DNA from: Deltaproteobacteria bacterium ADurb.Bin026
GTDB lineage: Bacteria > Desulfobacterota > Syntrophorhabdia > Syntrophorhabdales > Syntrophorhabdaceae
DNA length: 14,673 bases
Assembly: GCA_002071245.1 (NCBI GenBank)
Contig: MWEV01000244.1
Coordinates: 1 to 14,673 of the forward strand
Direction of reading: 5' to 3'
The notes below the pieces were generated by a model that saw only the letters and a program-made list of their open reading frames with translations, searched no databases and was not told where the DNA came from. How positions within the stretch are numbered: position 1 is the first letter of the stretch; each line of letters opens with the position of its first letter. The translations under genes and the position numbers were made by a program. Shown one piece after another: positions 8,130 through 13,852 of this stretch.

Positions 8130-9275
8130 TTATTTTACCTCCATAATGGCATTTTTGAGCGTATCCGCAATGTATTCAATATCTTCAGCATCCAGATGAG
8201 GACCTACCGGCAACGCAATCGAACTACTACTTATCCAAGAGGCAACCGGAAAACTGTCTTCTTTGTATTTATATTTCTTCGTGTAATATGTAAAATGCGG
8301 AACAGGTCTTGGGTAATATACGCTTGTACCCACACCATGCCTGTTGAGATACTCGACTATTTCAAAGCGTTTCTGCCTGAGTTTTTCATTCAGTATTGCG
8401 GAATAACAGTAATAACTACTCTGATAATCTTTGTAGCTTGACTTGAAAGTGCTTATCTCATCCACATCCTTTAATGCTCTGTTTAGACTTTCATAATTCT
8501 CTCTTCTTTTCTTAAGGAATATATCTATTCTCTTCAATTGCTCTACACCGAGTGCGGCTTCAATTTCATTCATACGATAGTTATATCCAAGCATTGTAAC
8601 ATCATAAACACCAGGTATACTCCTTTCGCTGGGAGTACGGTCAACACCGAATGCCTTTTCTCTTGTAATCTTTTCCGCAATCTCAGCGTGACGTGTAATA
8701 AGCATTCCTCCCTCAGCCGTTGTCATATGTTTAACCGGATAAAAAGAAAAACACCCCGTATCACCATGGAGTCCCGCATGAATTCCTTTGAAATATGTGC
8801 CTATAGCAAGGGCACAATCTTCTACAACAAAAAGTTTATGTTTATCAGCAATTTTGTTTATACTTTCCATGTCAACCGGCATTCCCAGGTAATGCACAAC
8901 GGAAATAGCCTTTGTACAATCTGTTATGCTATCCGATATCCGATCGATATCTATATTTCCTGTTTCCCTCTCTGCATCAATAAATACAGGTTTTGCACCA
9001 CACAACTCGACTGCATGGGCTGTTGCAGCGTGTGTCATGGCCGGCACTATCACTTCATCGCCCTGTTTTATACCATAATAAAAATAAGTCAAGTGCAGGG
9101 CTGCTGTACATGACGAAACAGAGATTGAATATGGAGCACCTGTATATTTTGCAAAAAGTGTTTCGAATTCTTTTGATCTCGGCCCATGCACAAGTATTGT
9201 ACCGTTTAGCACGTCCGCAACAGCTTTCTTCTCCTCATCTCCAATGATAGGCTTTCCGAAAGGAATTGTCCTCAT
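8130..9275 (-). CDS. DegT/DnrJ/EryC1 family sugar aminotransferase
   Basis: A 381-residue PLP enzyme of standard family length. The PLP-phosphate-binding SSCTAALHL lies at 54-62, and the PLP-pyridine motif VEDCALAIG at 151-159 includes D153. The Schiff-base lysine is K182 in FSFYPVKHMTTAEGGM, and NYRMNEIEAALG follows near 235. Many relatives have VEDAAQA; here the glutamine position is leucine, a mild deviation. The family transfers an amino group from glutamate to a 3-keto or 4-keto nucleotide sugar. The oxidoreductase just upstream could create the keto group and the WecD-like enzyme downstream could acetylate the product. ATG 9275 has a near-perfect Shine-Dalgarno AAGGAGG (9283-9289) seven bases upstream, one of the clearest in the operon. 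Confidence 0.93.
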   Translation of the reverse strand: MRTIPFGKPIIGDEEKKAVADVLNGTILVHGPRSKEFETLFAKYTGAPYSISVSSCTAALHLTYFYYGIKQGDEVIVPAMTHAATAHAVELCGAKPVFIDAERETGNIDIDRISDSITDCTKAISVVHYLGMPVDMESINKIADKHKLFVVEDCALAIGTYFKGIHAGLHGDTGCFSFYPVKHMTTAEGGMLITRHAEIAEKITREKAFGVDRTPSERSIPGVYDVTMLGYNYRMNEIEAALGVEQLKRIDIFLKKRRENYESLNRALKDVDEISTFKSSYKDYQSSYYCYSAILNEKLRQKRFEIVEYLNRHGVGTSVYYPRPVPHFTYYTKKYKYKEDSFPVASWISSSSIALPVGPHLDAEDIEYIADTLKNAIMEVK

Positions 9276-9287
9276 ACCAAAACCTCC

Positions 9288-10316
9288 TTAAACATACTGA
9301 ACTACGACTTTATCTGATATTGTAGATGCTTTTTCTATGGCAAAACAGACAGACATGCTATTGAAAATATCATCTGCCATAACATCCGATTGGGAATTGC
9401 TTAAAATAGAATCAACGAAACTGTAAATCAATGCCCCTTTGTGAACCCCTGGATATGGCTCAGTTATCTTTTTGAATAAACCCGAATTGTTTCTGGAATC
9501 AAACAACATACCATACTCCATTCCATTGATAAAAGTTGCTCTAGTTCCGTACACACAAAGCCCATGAAAATGTGGAAATACACATCCGAAATTTGCCGAT
9601 ACCTTTGCTATTGCATTGCTTTTAAATTTCAATAGGCTTACGTTCAAATCATTGAAGCGGAATCTTGTATCTTTTGTGACAATACGGTTACCGTAAGATA
9701 CAACCTCTACGATAGTGTCCCCTGTTACCCACATTAAAAGATCAACAATATGGACTCCTCCACCATAAACAACAGAGTAGAAGTCCATCTTCCCCCTCCA
9801 GCCATCGGTTATCTTATGGAGCCTTCCGTAGTTATAATCACCTTCAAGATAAAACAGCTCACCAAATACCCCTTCTTGTATCATTTCTTTCAAAAGCATG
9901 AATCTGGGGGATTTTCTAAGAACAAGGTTGGACGACATCTTTAAATATGGTTTTTTTATAAGTTTAGACCGAATTTCAACAGCTTCATGCTCAAAAAGGC
10001 AAAATGGTTTTTCTACAAAAACATGTTTGTCGTTCTCGATTGCCCTGATTATTTGTTCATAATGGTAATGATCATACGAAGCTATGGACACCACATCGAT
10101 ATAAGGGTCATTAAGGAGTTCATCCGCATCCCTGACAACCTTCATTCCGGGATATTTTTCCTTTGCCATCTTGTATTTTTCTTCCGAAAAGTCACACAGT
10201 GCCACCACTTTGCAGTTTGGATGATTATGATAGCCTGCTATATGCTGCTCGCCAACACCCAATCCAATAATGCCCACGTTCAGTTTTCTCTTCGTTTTCA
10301 TCACGGTTTCATTCAT
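9288..10316 (-). CDS. Gfo/Idh/MocA family sugar dehydrogenase
   Basis: A 342-residue NAD(P)-dependent oxidoreductase. The N-terminal Rossmann fold begins VGIIGLGVGEQH (14-25), and the family hallmark VEKPF (101-105) carries catalytic K103. The C-terminal alpha/beta substrate domain includes GGGVHIVDLLMW, where the histidine is the usual catalytic candidate. Related enzymes (WbpB, WlbA, KijD10-type) oxidise or reduce C3 of a nucleotide sugar, often beside a DegT aminotransferase, as here with a 12-bp gap. The first ATG (10316) overlaps the upstream stop as ATGA; a second in-frame ATG at 10301 sits closer to the fold and is an alternative start. The substrate cannot be read from the sequence. 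Confidence 0.9.
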   Translation of the reverse strand: MNETVMKTKRKLNVGIIGLGVGEQHIAGYHNHPNCKVVALCDFSEEKYKMAKEKYPGMKVVRDADELLNDPYIDVVSIASYDHYHYEQIIRAIENDKHVFVEKPFCLFEHEAVEIRSKLIKKPYLKMSSNLVLRKSPRFMLLKEMIQEGVFGELFYLEGDYNYGRLHKITDGWRGKMDFYSVVYGGGVHIVDLLMWVTGDTIVEVVSYGNRIVTKDTRFRFNDLNVSLLKFKSNAIAKVSANFGCVFPHFHGLCVYGTRATFINGMEYGMLFDSRNNSGLFKKITEPYPGVHKGALIYSFVDSILSNSQSDVMADDIFNSMSVCFAIEKASTISDKVVVQYV

Positions 10317-10999
10317 TCAGTCATATTTTGATAAATCCTGAGTATGTCTTCATACGAGTATTCCCAATGCGATCTATCCATTTTTTTTATTATGTTCTCA
10401 AATACTCTCATATCACGAGGGGTATCAACCGATAACTGGATGTCTCCGTAGTAATTTCCTGATTCGAAATTGAATATCTCGTATTCATTCGAATGGCTAT
10501 AAAAATACCTTGTAATGTGCTCTTTATCATCCTTTTCTTCCATTTTCGAATAAGCTGCCTTAAACGATTCAGCTTTAATAACTTCGACCGATTGACCTTT
10601 CGGATAAGTTCTCGGGAATACATTTGTAACCAGATCGTAGTTTTTGTTGAAAAATATTTTAATTCCCTTTGAAATCAATCGCTGATCTATCAAAGGACTG
10701 TCGCCGTTCACTCTTACAAAACTTTCATAACCATATTTTTCGAGAACCTCGATAAACCTCTTTGCCACGTCTTCTTCTGGTCCCCTGTGGCATGCGATCT
10801 TTCTCTCAATACAATAAAAATCAACAGCGTCGTTCTCAGCCATGACCGATGTTGCAACAACGATCTCTGCAATACCGTCACAATGGATGAGTCTGTCAAT
10901 AATATATTGCAGTACAGGTCTGCCCGATATTTGGAATAATGTTTTCCCGGGAAGTCTTTCAGAATTCATTCTGGCCTGAATTATAGCTACTGTTTTCAT
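10313..10999 (-). CDS. SpsF-type cytidylyltransferase (CMP-ulosonic acid synthetase-like)
   Basis: A 228-residue nucleotidyltransferase. The signature IIQARMNSERLPGK near the N-terminus is the nucleotide-binding loop of the CMP-KDO/CMP-NeuAc synthetase and SpsF group. RVNGDSPLID follows at roughly 98-107 of this start and holds the metal-binding aspartate, and QLSVDTPRDM lies near the C-terminus. ATG 10999 was chosen because the family begins right at the MKTVAIIQAR-type strand; a TTG at 11059 would add 20 unrelated residues. In Bacillus spore-coat clusters SpsF pairs with the NeuB-like SpsE, and the same pair is present here. The likely job is CMP activation of the ulosonic acid made by the NeuB-like enzyme. 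It is the first intact gene after a 444-bp spacer and begins 28 bp after a dehydrogenase relic. Confidence 0.85.
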   Translation of the reverse strand: MKTVAIIQARMNSERLPGKTLFQISGRPVLQYIIDRLIHCDGIAEIVVATSVMAENDAVDFYCIERKIACHRGPEEDVAKRFIEVLEKYGYESFVRVNGDSPLIDQRLISKGIKIFFNKNYDLVTNVFPRTYPKGQSVEVIKAESFKAAYSKMEEKDDKEHITRYFYSHSNEYEIFNFESGNYYGDIQLSVDTPRDMRVFENIIKKMDRSHWEYSYEDILRIYQNMTE

Positions 11000-11027
11000 T
11001 GTTTGATTTGTAAATACCTGTAGCTTG

Positions 11028-11141
11028 TTATGCTTTAAATCCAGCTTTCCATAATTCAATAAAAATTGGCGAACCTACATAACCAAGCTCTATAAAGCCA
11101 ATTTTAACGCTACGCTCGTTTGTTTTATTAATTAATGTCAT
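11028..11141 (-). pseudogene. Relic of a nucleotide-sugar dehydrogenase (first 37 codons)
   Basis: A short frame from ATG 11141 to TAA 11028 reads as the N-terminus of a UDP-glucose/UDP-HexNAc 6-dehydrogenase (Ugd/WecC/WbpA family). It contains KIGFIELGYVGSP and then IELWKAGFK, matching the family pattern KIGVIGLGYVGLP followed by xxxAKAGFKV. The glycine normally before LGYVG is glutamate, and the leucine after it is serine. After the stop, the same frame continues with ATGIYKSN, which resembles the usual VTGxD strand, so homology seems to run on to about 11000. A full enzyme has over 400 residues, so about nine tenths is missing. The remaining gene end adjoins the cytidylyltransferase start. 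It is too short to act as an enzyme; it marks a past deletion or recombination. Confidence 0.75.
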
Positions 11142-11145
11142 CTTT

Positions 11146-11175
11146 ATTAATCCCTACCCAATAGAATTACGTCAA
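11146..11175 (-). promoter_or_regulatory. Weak candidate promoter inside the spacer, before the cytidylyltransferase
   Basis: On the minus strand TTGACG (11175-11170) and ATTAAT (11151-11146) are 18 bp apart, giving 5/6 and 4/6 matches to sigma-70 boxes. Transcription would start near the relic's ATG and could serve the sugar genes separately from the ops-controlled leader. AT-rich DNA yields such matches by chance, so this is only a candidate; it may be the old promoter of the lost dehydrogenase gene. Confidence 0.25.
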
Positions 11176-11177
11176 TA

Positions 11178-11215
11178 ATTTAATTGATACTTAAATGTCT
11201 ACTATTTAATTGATA
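11178..11215. repeat. 12-bp direct repeat, two copies
   Basis: ATTTAATTGATA occurs at 11178-11189 and again at 11204-11215, identical over 12 bp with a 26-bp period. It lies in the spacer just upstream of the dehydrogenase relic. It could be a pair of regulator sites on nearly the same DNA face (2.5 turns apart puts them on roughly opposite faces), a small duplication, or chance in AT-rich DNA. No matching third copy was seen. Confidence 0.5.
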
Positions 11216-11334
11216 ACCCAGCTTTTTTCGATATAATAATTGCGTAAAGAAATGACGGCAGAAAAAATTACTAATTGTCTCTCCTTTAAACTATTACAAT
11301 TGAAATTCGTATCACTTGAATGTATGGATTCGTG

Positions 11335-11412
11335 AAATATCAAAAAAAGAGGCATGCTGTTTTAACAGGATATAGCATTGTCTTGCTTTAACATCTTTGT
11401 TCTTTGATATTT
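11335..11412 (-). repeat. Long-range inverted repeat in the spacer (possible structured RNA)
   Basis: AAATATCAAA (11335-11344) and TTTGATATTT (11403-11412) are perfect 10-bp arms. After a small internal loop they extend by AAAGA (11346-11350) with TCTTT (11394-11398). Inside lies the smaller dyad CTGTTTTAACAG, plus ATGCT and AGCAT arms that would compete with it. In the minus-strand transcript this could fold as a branched stem of about 78 nt located just after the regulator gene. No run of U follows, so it is not a standard terminator. Confidence 0.45.
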
Positions 11413-11415
11413 ATC

Positions 11416-11454
11416 TGTACAAATCAAAAGACAAAAATAACTATTATTTGTACA
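11416..11454 (-). repeat. 9-bp inverted repeat spanning the regulator's stop codon
   Basis: TGTACAAAT (11416-11424) and ATTTGTACA (11446-11454) are perfect arms around a 21-nt loop. One arm covers the last codons and stop of the MarR-type gene. On the minus-strand RNA it would form a hairpin directly before the larger inverted repeat at 11335-11412. It lacks a GC-rich stem and U-tract, so a role in RNA end protection or pausing is more plausible than termination. Function is not shown. Confidence 0.45.
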
Positions 11455-11761
11455 TATTTTCTTTTTTTAATTCGTCTATCTCCTTTTTAAGCCTCTCATA
11501 CTCTTCAATTTTTACTCGCAGAAAATATTGTGTCTGCTTAACTCTTGCGCTTATCCCCTTTGGCGTTACGGCGTAAACATAGGCTGCCTTGTTATTCGAG
11601 TTTTTGAATTTCTGTGTTTTAATATATCCCTTTTTGACAAGTTCCTTAATGATATAATTCACGCTTCCGAGACTCAAGCCAATACGTTTGGAAAGATCGC
11701 GCTGCGATAAGGTGCCATCAGTTGACAGTTCTTTTAACGTTTTGTACTCAGTCTCATTCAT
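11444..11761 (-). CDS. MarR-type regulator associated with exopolysaccharide loci
   Basis: A 105-residue protein. Residues 5-50 form a winged helix-turn-helix: LSQRDLSKRIGLSLGSVNYI (18-37) is the HTH, and LVKKGYIK leads into the wing. Residues 76-105 are charged and helical (EEYERLKKEIDELKKEN), probably a dimerising coiled coil. This compact form resembles the MarR-like family found at the head of exopolysaccharide clusters in proteobacteria. It carries no ligand or catalytic domain. It is the first gene of the minus-strand unit, with an ops element 68 bp upstream and the sugar genes about 440 bp downstream, so it may control this locus or itself. ATG 11761 lacks a strong Shine-Dalgarno sequence. 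Regulator class is secure; the EPS-family label rests on length, tail and context. Confidence 0.85.
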   Translation of the reverse strand: MNETEYKTLKELSTDGTLSQRDLSKRIGLSLGSVNYIIKELVKKGYIKTQKFKNSNNKAAYVYAVTPKGISARVKQTQYFLRVKIEEYERLKKEIDELKKENMYK

Positions 11762-11829
11762 GTTTTTTCTGTCTCGAATTGCTATTTGTTGATGGTTTGT
11801 ACTACTTGTTGCACATCCAAAATCTGGTT

Positions 11830-11840
11830 AGGCTACCGCC
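11830..11840 (-). promoter_or_regulatory. ops element (RfaH-type antitermination site)
   Basis: On the minus strand the sequence GGCGGTAGCCT matches the ops consensus GGCGGTAGCNT at every fixed position. It lies in the transcribed leader, about 60-70 bp downstream of a candidate promoter and 68 bp upstream of the regulator gene. In E. coli, ops makes RNA polymerase pause and recruits RfaH, which suppresses termination across long surface-polysaccharide operons. The position and orientation here are those expected. No RfaH or other NusG paralogue gene is in the window, so the factor would be encoded elsewhere. Confidence 0.75.
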
Positions 11841-11885
11841 GTACCATAACTGGCATATCTTGAATAAAAACAATGTGTTTGATTT

Positions 11886-11900
11886 GTTCAATCACTGAAC
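11886..11900. promoter_or_regulatory. Dyad overlapping the predicted transcription start (candidate operator)
   Basis: GTTCA at 11886-11890 and TGAAC at 11896-11900 form a 15-bp dyad with a 5-bp centre. It lies immediately downstream of the candidate -10 box of the minus-strand promoter, where a repressor would block transcription. A dimeric winged-helix protein such as the neighbouring MarR-type product is a natural candidate, but five-base arms are short and no second copy was found. Confidence 0.3.
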
Positions 11901-11905
11901 GAATA

Positions 11906-11934
11906 ATAATCGCAGGTAAACGACCATAAGTCAA
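11906..11934 (-). promoter_or_regulatory. Candidate sigma-70 promoter of the polysaccharide operon
   Basis: On the minus strand TTGACT (11934-11929) and GATTAT (11911-11906) are separated by 17 bp, matching 5/6 and 4/6 of the standard boxes at ideal spacing. A start near 11899 would give a leader of about 140 nt that contains the ops element before the first gene. This is the best promoter-like pair on this strand of the divergent intergenic region. Confidence 0.5.
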
Positions 11935-11942
11935 GCATATTT

Positions 11943-11972
11943 TTGATGGTTTTTCGATACAAATGATATATT
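11943..11972 (+). promoter_or_regulatory. Candidate promoter of trxB
   Basis: TTGATG (11943-11948) and TATATT (11967-11972) are 18 bp apart on the plus strand, about 75 bp before the trxB start codon. A second possibility is TTGACG (11996-12001) with a poor -10 TATCGG (12019-12024). Between them is a dyad, TTCAAA (11972-11977) and TTTGAA (11985-11990), that could bind a regulator. The region is very AT-rich, so the choice is uncertain. Confidence 0.35.
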
Positions 11973-12047
11973 TCAAAAAATATATTTGAATATTATTGAC
12001 GAATTCCTTAAAATGAGCTATCGGAAACAAACCAAGAGGAGGTCAAT

Positions 12048-12974
12048 ATGACAGAAAGTCATGAAGCAATAGTAATAGGTGGCGGACCAGCCGGACTTAC
12101 CGCTGGTATATATCTTATGAGGGCGGGGATAGATACACTACTTATTGAAAAGATAATATCTGGTGGTACACCTTTAAATTCTTGGAATATAGAAAATTAT
12201 CCCGGGTTTCCCGATAGCATATCCGGCAAAGACCTTATGGATCGCTTTACTGCACATGCGAAAAACACCGGTTTATCAATTAAGGAATTTTCAGAAGTAG
12301 AAGATGTTTCATATCAAAACCAACGATTTATCATAAAAACAACGGATGCGCTTTATGAATCTATAGGGTTGATCATTGCAACCGGCACTGAACCTGCTAA
12401 AATGAACATACCAGGTGAAAACGAATACGCAGGTAGAGGTATCTCTTATTGTGCAACATGCGACGGTGCATTTTTCAGGAACCTTGTTGTTGCGGTCATC
12501 GGTGGAGGCGATGCAGCTATCGAAGAGGGTCTTTCCCTTGCAAACATCGCAAAAAAGGTCTATGTCATCCACAGACGTCACGCCTTGAGGGCACAGAAGA
12601 TATTACAGGAAAGGGCATTCAAGAACGACAGGATGGAGTTTTTGTGGAATAAGATACCAATAAAGATAGGCGGCAAAGACCAGGTCGAATATATAACAAT
12701 TGAAGATACAAAGACAAAAGAACAGACAGATATATCGACCGATGGTGTTTTCGTTTATATAGGTGCGAGACCAAACACAGCCTTTCTCGGCAATCTCATA
12801 GACAGGGATGAAGCAGGATTCATAATAACAGATGAAGCACTATCGACCAAAACAAGTGGATTATATATTGCCGGCGACGTCAGAAAAAAGACATTGAGAC
12901 AGATATCCACCGCAGTTGGCGATGGTGCGTTGGCAGCCGTAAATCTGGAAAGATATATCTTGGGACAGAAATAA
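12048..12974 (+). CDS. trxB: Thioredoxin-disulfide reductase
   Basis: A 308-residue FAD enzyme of normal family length. GGGPAGLTAG (11-20) binds FAD; NIENYPGFP (47-55) is typical. The redox-active disulfide is C135-A-T-C138 in SYCATCDG. NADPH is bound by VIGGGDAAIEEG (150-161, usually GGGDSA) with HRRxxxR (175-181), and the second FAD motif is GLYIAGDVR (271-279). The usual GGQ after the first FAD segment reads GGT. The intact HRRxxxR points to NADPH, not ferredoxin, as donor. It reduces thioredoxin in the cytoplasm. The Shine-Dalgarno AGGAGG (12037-12042) lies five bases upstream of ATG. It is transcribed away from the polysaccharide operon, and no thioredoxin gene is adjacent. Confidence 0.95.
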   Translation: MTESHEAIVIGGGPAGLTAGIYLMRAGIDTLLIEKIISGGTPLNSWNIENYPGFPDSISGKDLMDRFTAHAKNTGLSIKEFSEVEDVSYQNQRFIIKTTDALYESIGLIIATGTEPAKMNIPGENEYAGRGISYCATCDGAFFRNLVVAVIGGGDAAIEEGLSLANIAKKVYVIHRRHALRAQKILQERAFKNDRMEFLWNKIPIKIGGKDQVEYITIEDTKTKEQTDISTDGVFVYIGARPNTAFLGNLIDRDEAGFIITDEALSTKTSGLYIAGDVRKKTLRQISTAVGDGALAAVNLERYILGQK

Positions 12975-12990
12975 CTTCATGTATTTCTCT

Positions 12991-13017
12991 GGTTTATTCG
13001 GTTTAATTGGTTTATTG
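12991..13017 (+). repeat. Short tandem repeat, three 9-bp units
   Basis: GGTTTATTC, GGTTTAATT and GGTTTATTG follow one another without gaps just after trxB. Units differ at one or two positions. A small dyad TTGTGTCACAA (13015-13025) overlaps the end. No function is evident; slippage-derived repeats of this kind are common in intergenic DNA. Confidence 0.6.
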
Positions 13018-13069
13018 TGTCACAATCAAAAAACCTTGTAGACTAAATAGACGAAAGGACAGGCAAAAA

Positions 13070-13291
13070 ATGCCGCATATAGTAAAAGATATTCTTACCG
13101 GCTCTGCTATCCTCATCTCAGGTATCATAATAAGCTTTGCAGTTTTTATAATACTGTTTTTTTTGTGGATATTTCTGCATATACTCGGCGCTTTTGTCTG
13201 GATTTTCTTTATTATTTTCCTTTTTCTGGCAGGAATATGGACAATAGGCTACACATACAGAAAGATAAAAGAAAAAAAGGGCGATGTATGA
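13070..13291 (+). CDS. Small membrane protein, two predicted helices
   Basis: A 73-residue protein starting MPHIVKDILTG, with two hydrophobic segments at about 11-35 and 37-60 joined by a very short turn, and a lysine-rich tail (RKIKEKK) that should face the cytoplasm. The start ATG 13070 has AGG six bases upstream; an upstream in-frame extension to 13007 looks non-coding and lysine/arginine rich. Its TGA overlaps the next gene's ATG as ATGA, indicating joint translation with the exported amidase-like protein. I do not recognise a family. It may be a small inner-membrane partner of that protein. Confidence 0.65.
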   Translation: MPHIVKDILTGSAILISGIIISFAVFIILFFLWIFLHILGAFVWIFFIIFLFLAGIWTIGYTYRKIKEKKGDV

Positions 13292-13851
13292 ATTTGCGTT
13301 TTGAGTACTACAAGAAGTACACTTTGATTATCGTATGTTTGCTTTTTCCACTCTTTAGCGTCTATGCCGCTGACAGCATAATTGTTTACAGATTGGGTGA
13401 TAAATCTGAACCCATTTGGGGTATGTTTAAAAAATCCTTTGACAGTAAGGGTTATAATATGAGTATTTATGAGGGCGCAGATAATATCGACATACACCTT
13501 GAACATGTAAACAGGATAAACAAAACAAACGCCTCGCTGATGCTGGCTTTGGATTTGAGCATAAAGGAAAAAGAAGATATCTTTATAGCATATACAAACA
13601 CAAAAAAGGGCAAGGGCAGATTCCTTACCATTGAAGAAATACATGGCCAACACATTGATAAATCAATTGCGCTTGCCAAAGATATTGCAACATCTTTCAA
13701 TAAAAACGTTAAGGAAATATCGGTGTTTCCGTTGCTCGGGGTTGATATGCCAGGGGTATTTATCAGGATTGCCTGCACAAAAGAGCTTGCAGGAGAAACA
13801 TTAAACAAATTACACGAAGGCATCCAAAAGTATATAAAAAGAGGTCAATGA
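13288..13851 (+). CDS. Exported protein resembling N-acetylmuramoyl-L-alanine amidase, zinc ligands missing
   Basis: A 187-residue protein with a signal peptide (basic start, hydrophobic core 11-24, likely cleavage after VYA near residue 27). The mature part loosely follows the amidase_3 order. IDIHLEHVNRINKTNASLMLALDLS (positions 67-91, not all conserved) corresponds to the region that normally ends in SIHAN. VFPLLGVDMPGVFIRIAC (147-163) corresponds to the usual LRGVxMPAVLVELGF. The final segment ELAGETLNKLHEGIQKYI fits the terminal helix. The DPGHGG histidine, the SIHAN histidine and the late glutamate are all absent (ALDLS, IRIAC), so it should not cleave peptidoglycan. Amidase-type genes are often found beside rph in related bacteria, which supports the origin. 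Translation is coupled to the gene before it. The family link is inference from a weak pattern. Confidence 0.55.
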   Translation: MNLRFEYYKKYTLIIVCLLFPLFSVYAADSIIVYRLGDKSEPIWGMFKKSFDSKGYNMSIYEGADNIDIHLEHVNRINKTNASLMLALDLSIKEKEDIFIAYTNTKKGKGRFLTIEEIHGQHIDKSIALAKDIATSFNKNVKEISVFPLLGVDMPGVFIRIACTKELAGETLNKLHEGIQKYIKRGQ

Positions 13852-13852
13852 A

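Noticed and set aside
8538..9113. 191-codon plus-strand frame
   Set aside because: It lies antisense to the DegT aminotransferase gene, is cysteine/histidine-rich in the way of antisense reading, and has no recognisable domain.
11416..11454. Intrinsic terminator after the regulator gene
   Set aside because: The stem is AT-rich with a 21-nt loop and no U-tract follows in the transcript direction.
11833..12030. 65-codon minus-strand frame in the divergent intergenic region
   Set aside because: It overlaps both promoter candidates and the ops element, has no Shine-Dalgarno sequence and its residues look random.
12991..13017. CRISPR-like or phase-variation repeat
   Set aside because: Only three imperfect 9-bp units without spacers, outside any coding frame or clear promoter.
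13249..13653. 134-codon minus-strand frame and the overlapping one at 13467-13823
   Set aside because: Both are antisense to the exported-protein gene, whose signal peptide and coupled start make the plus strand the coding one.
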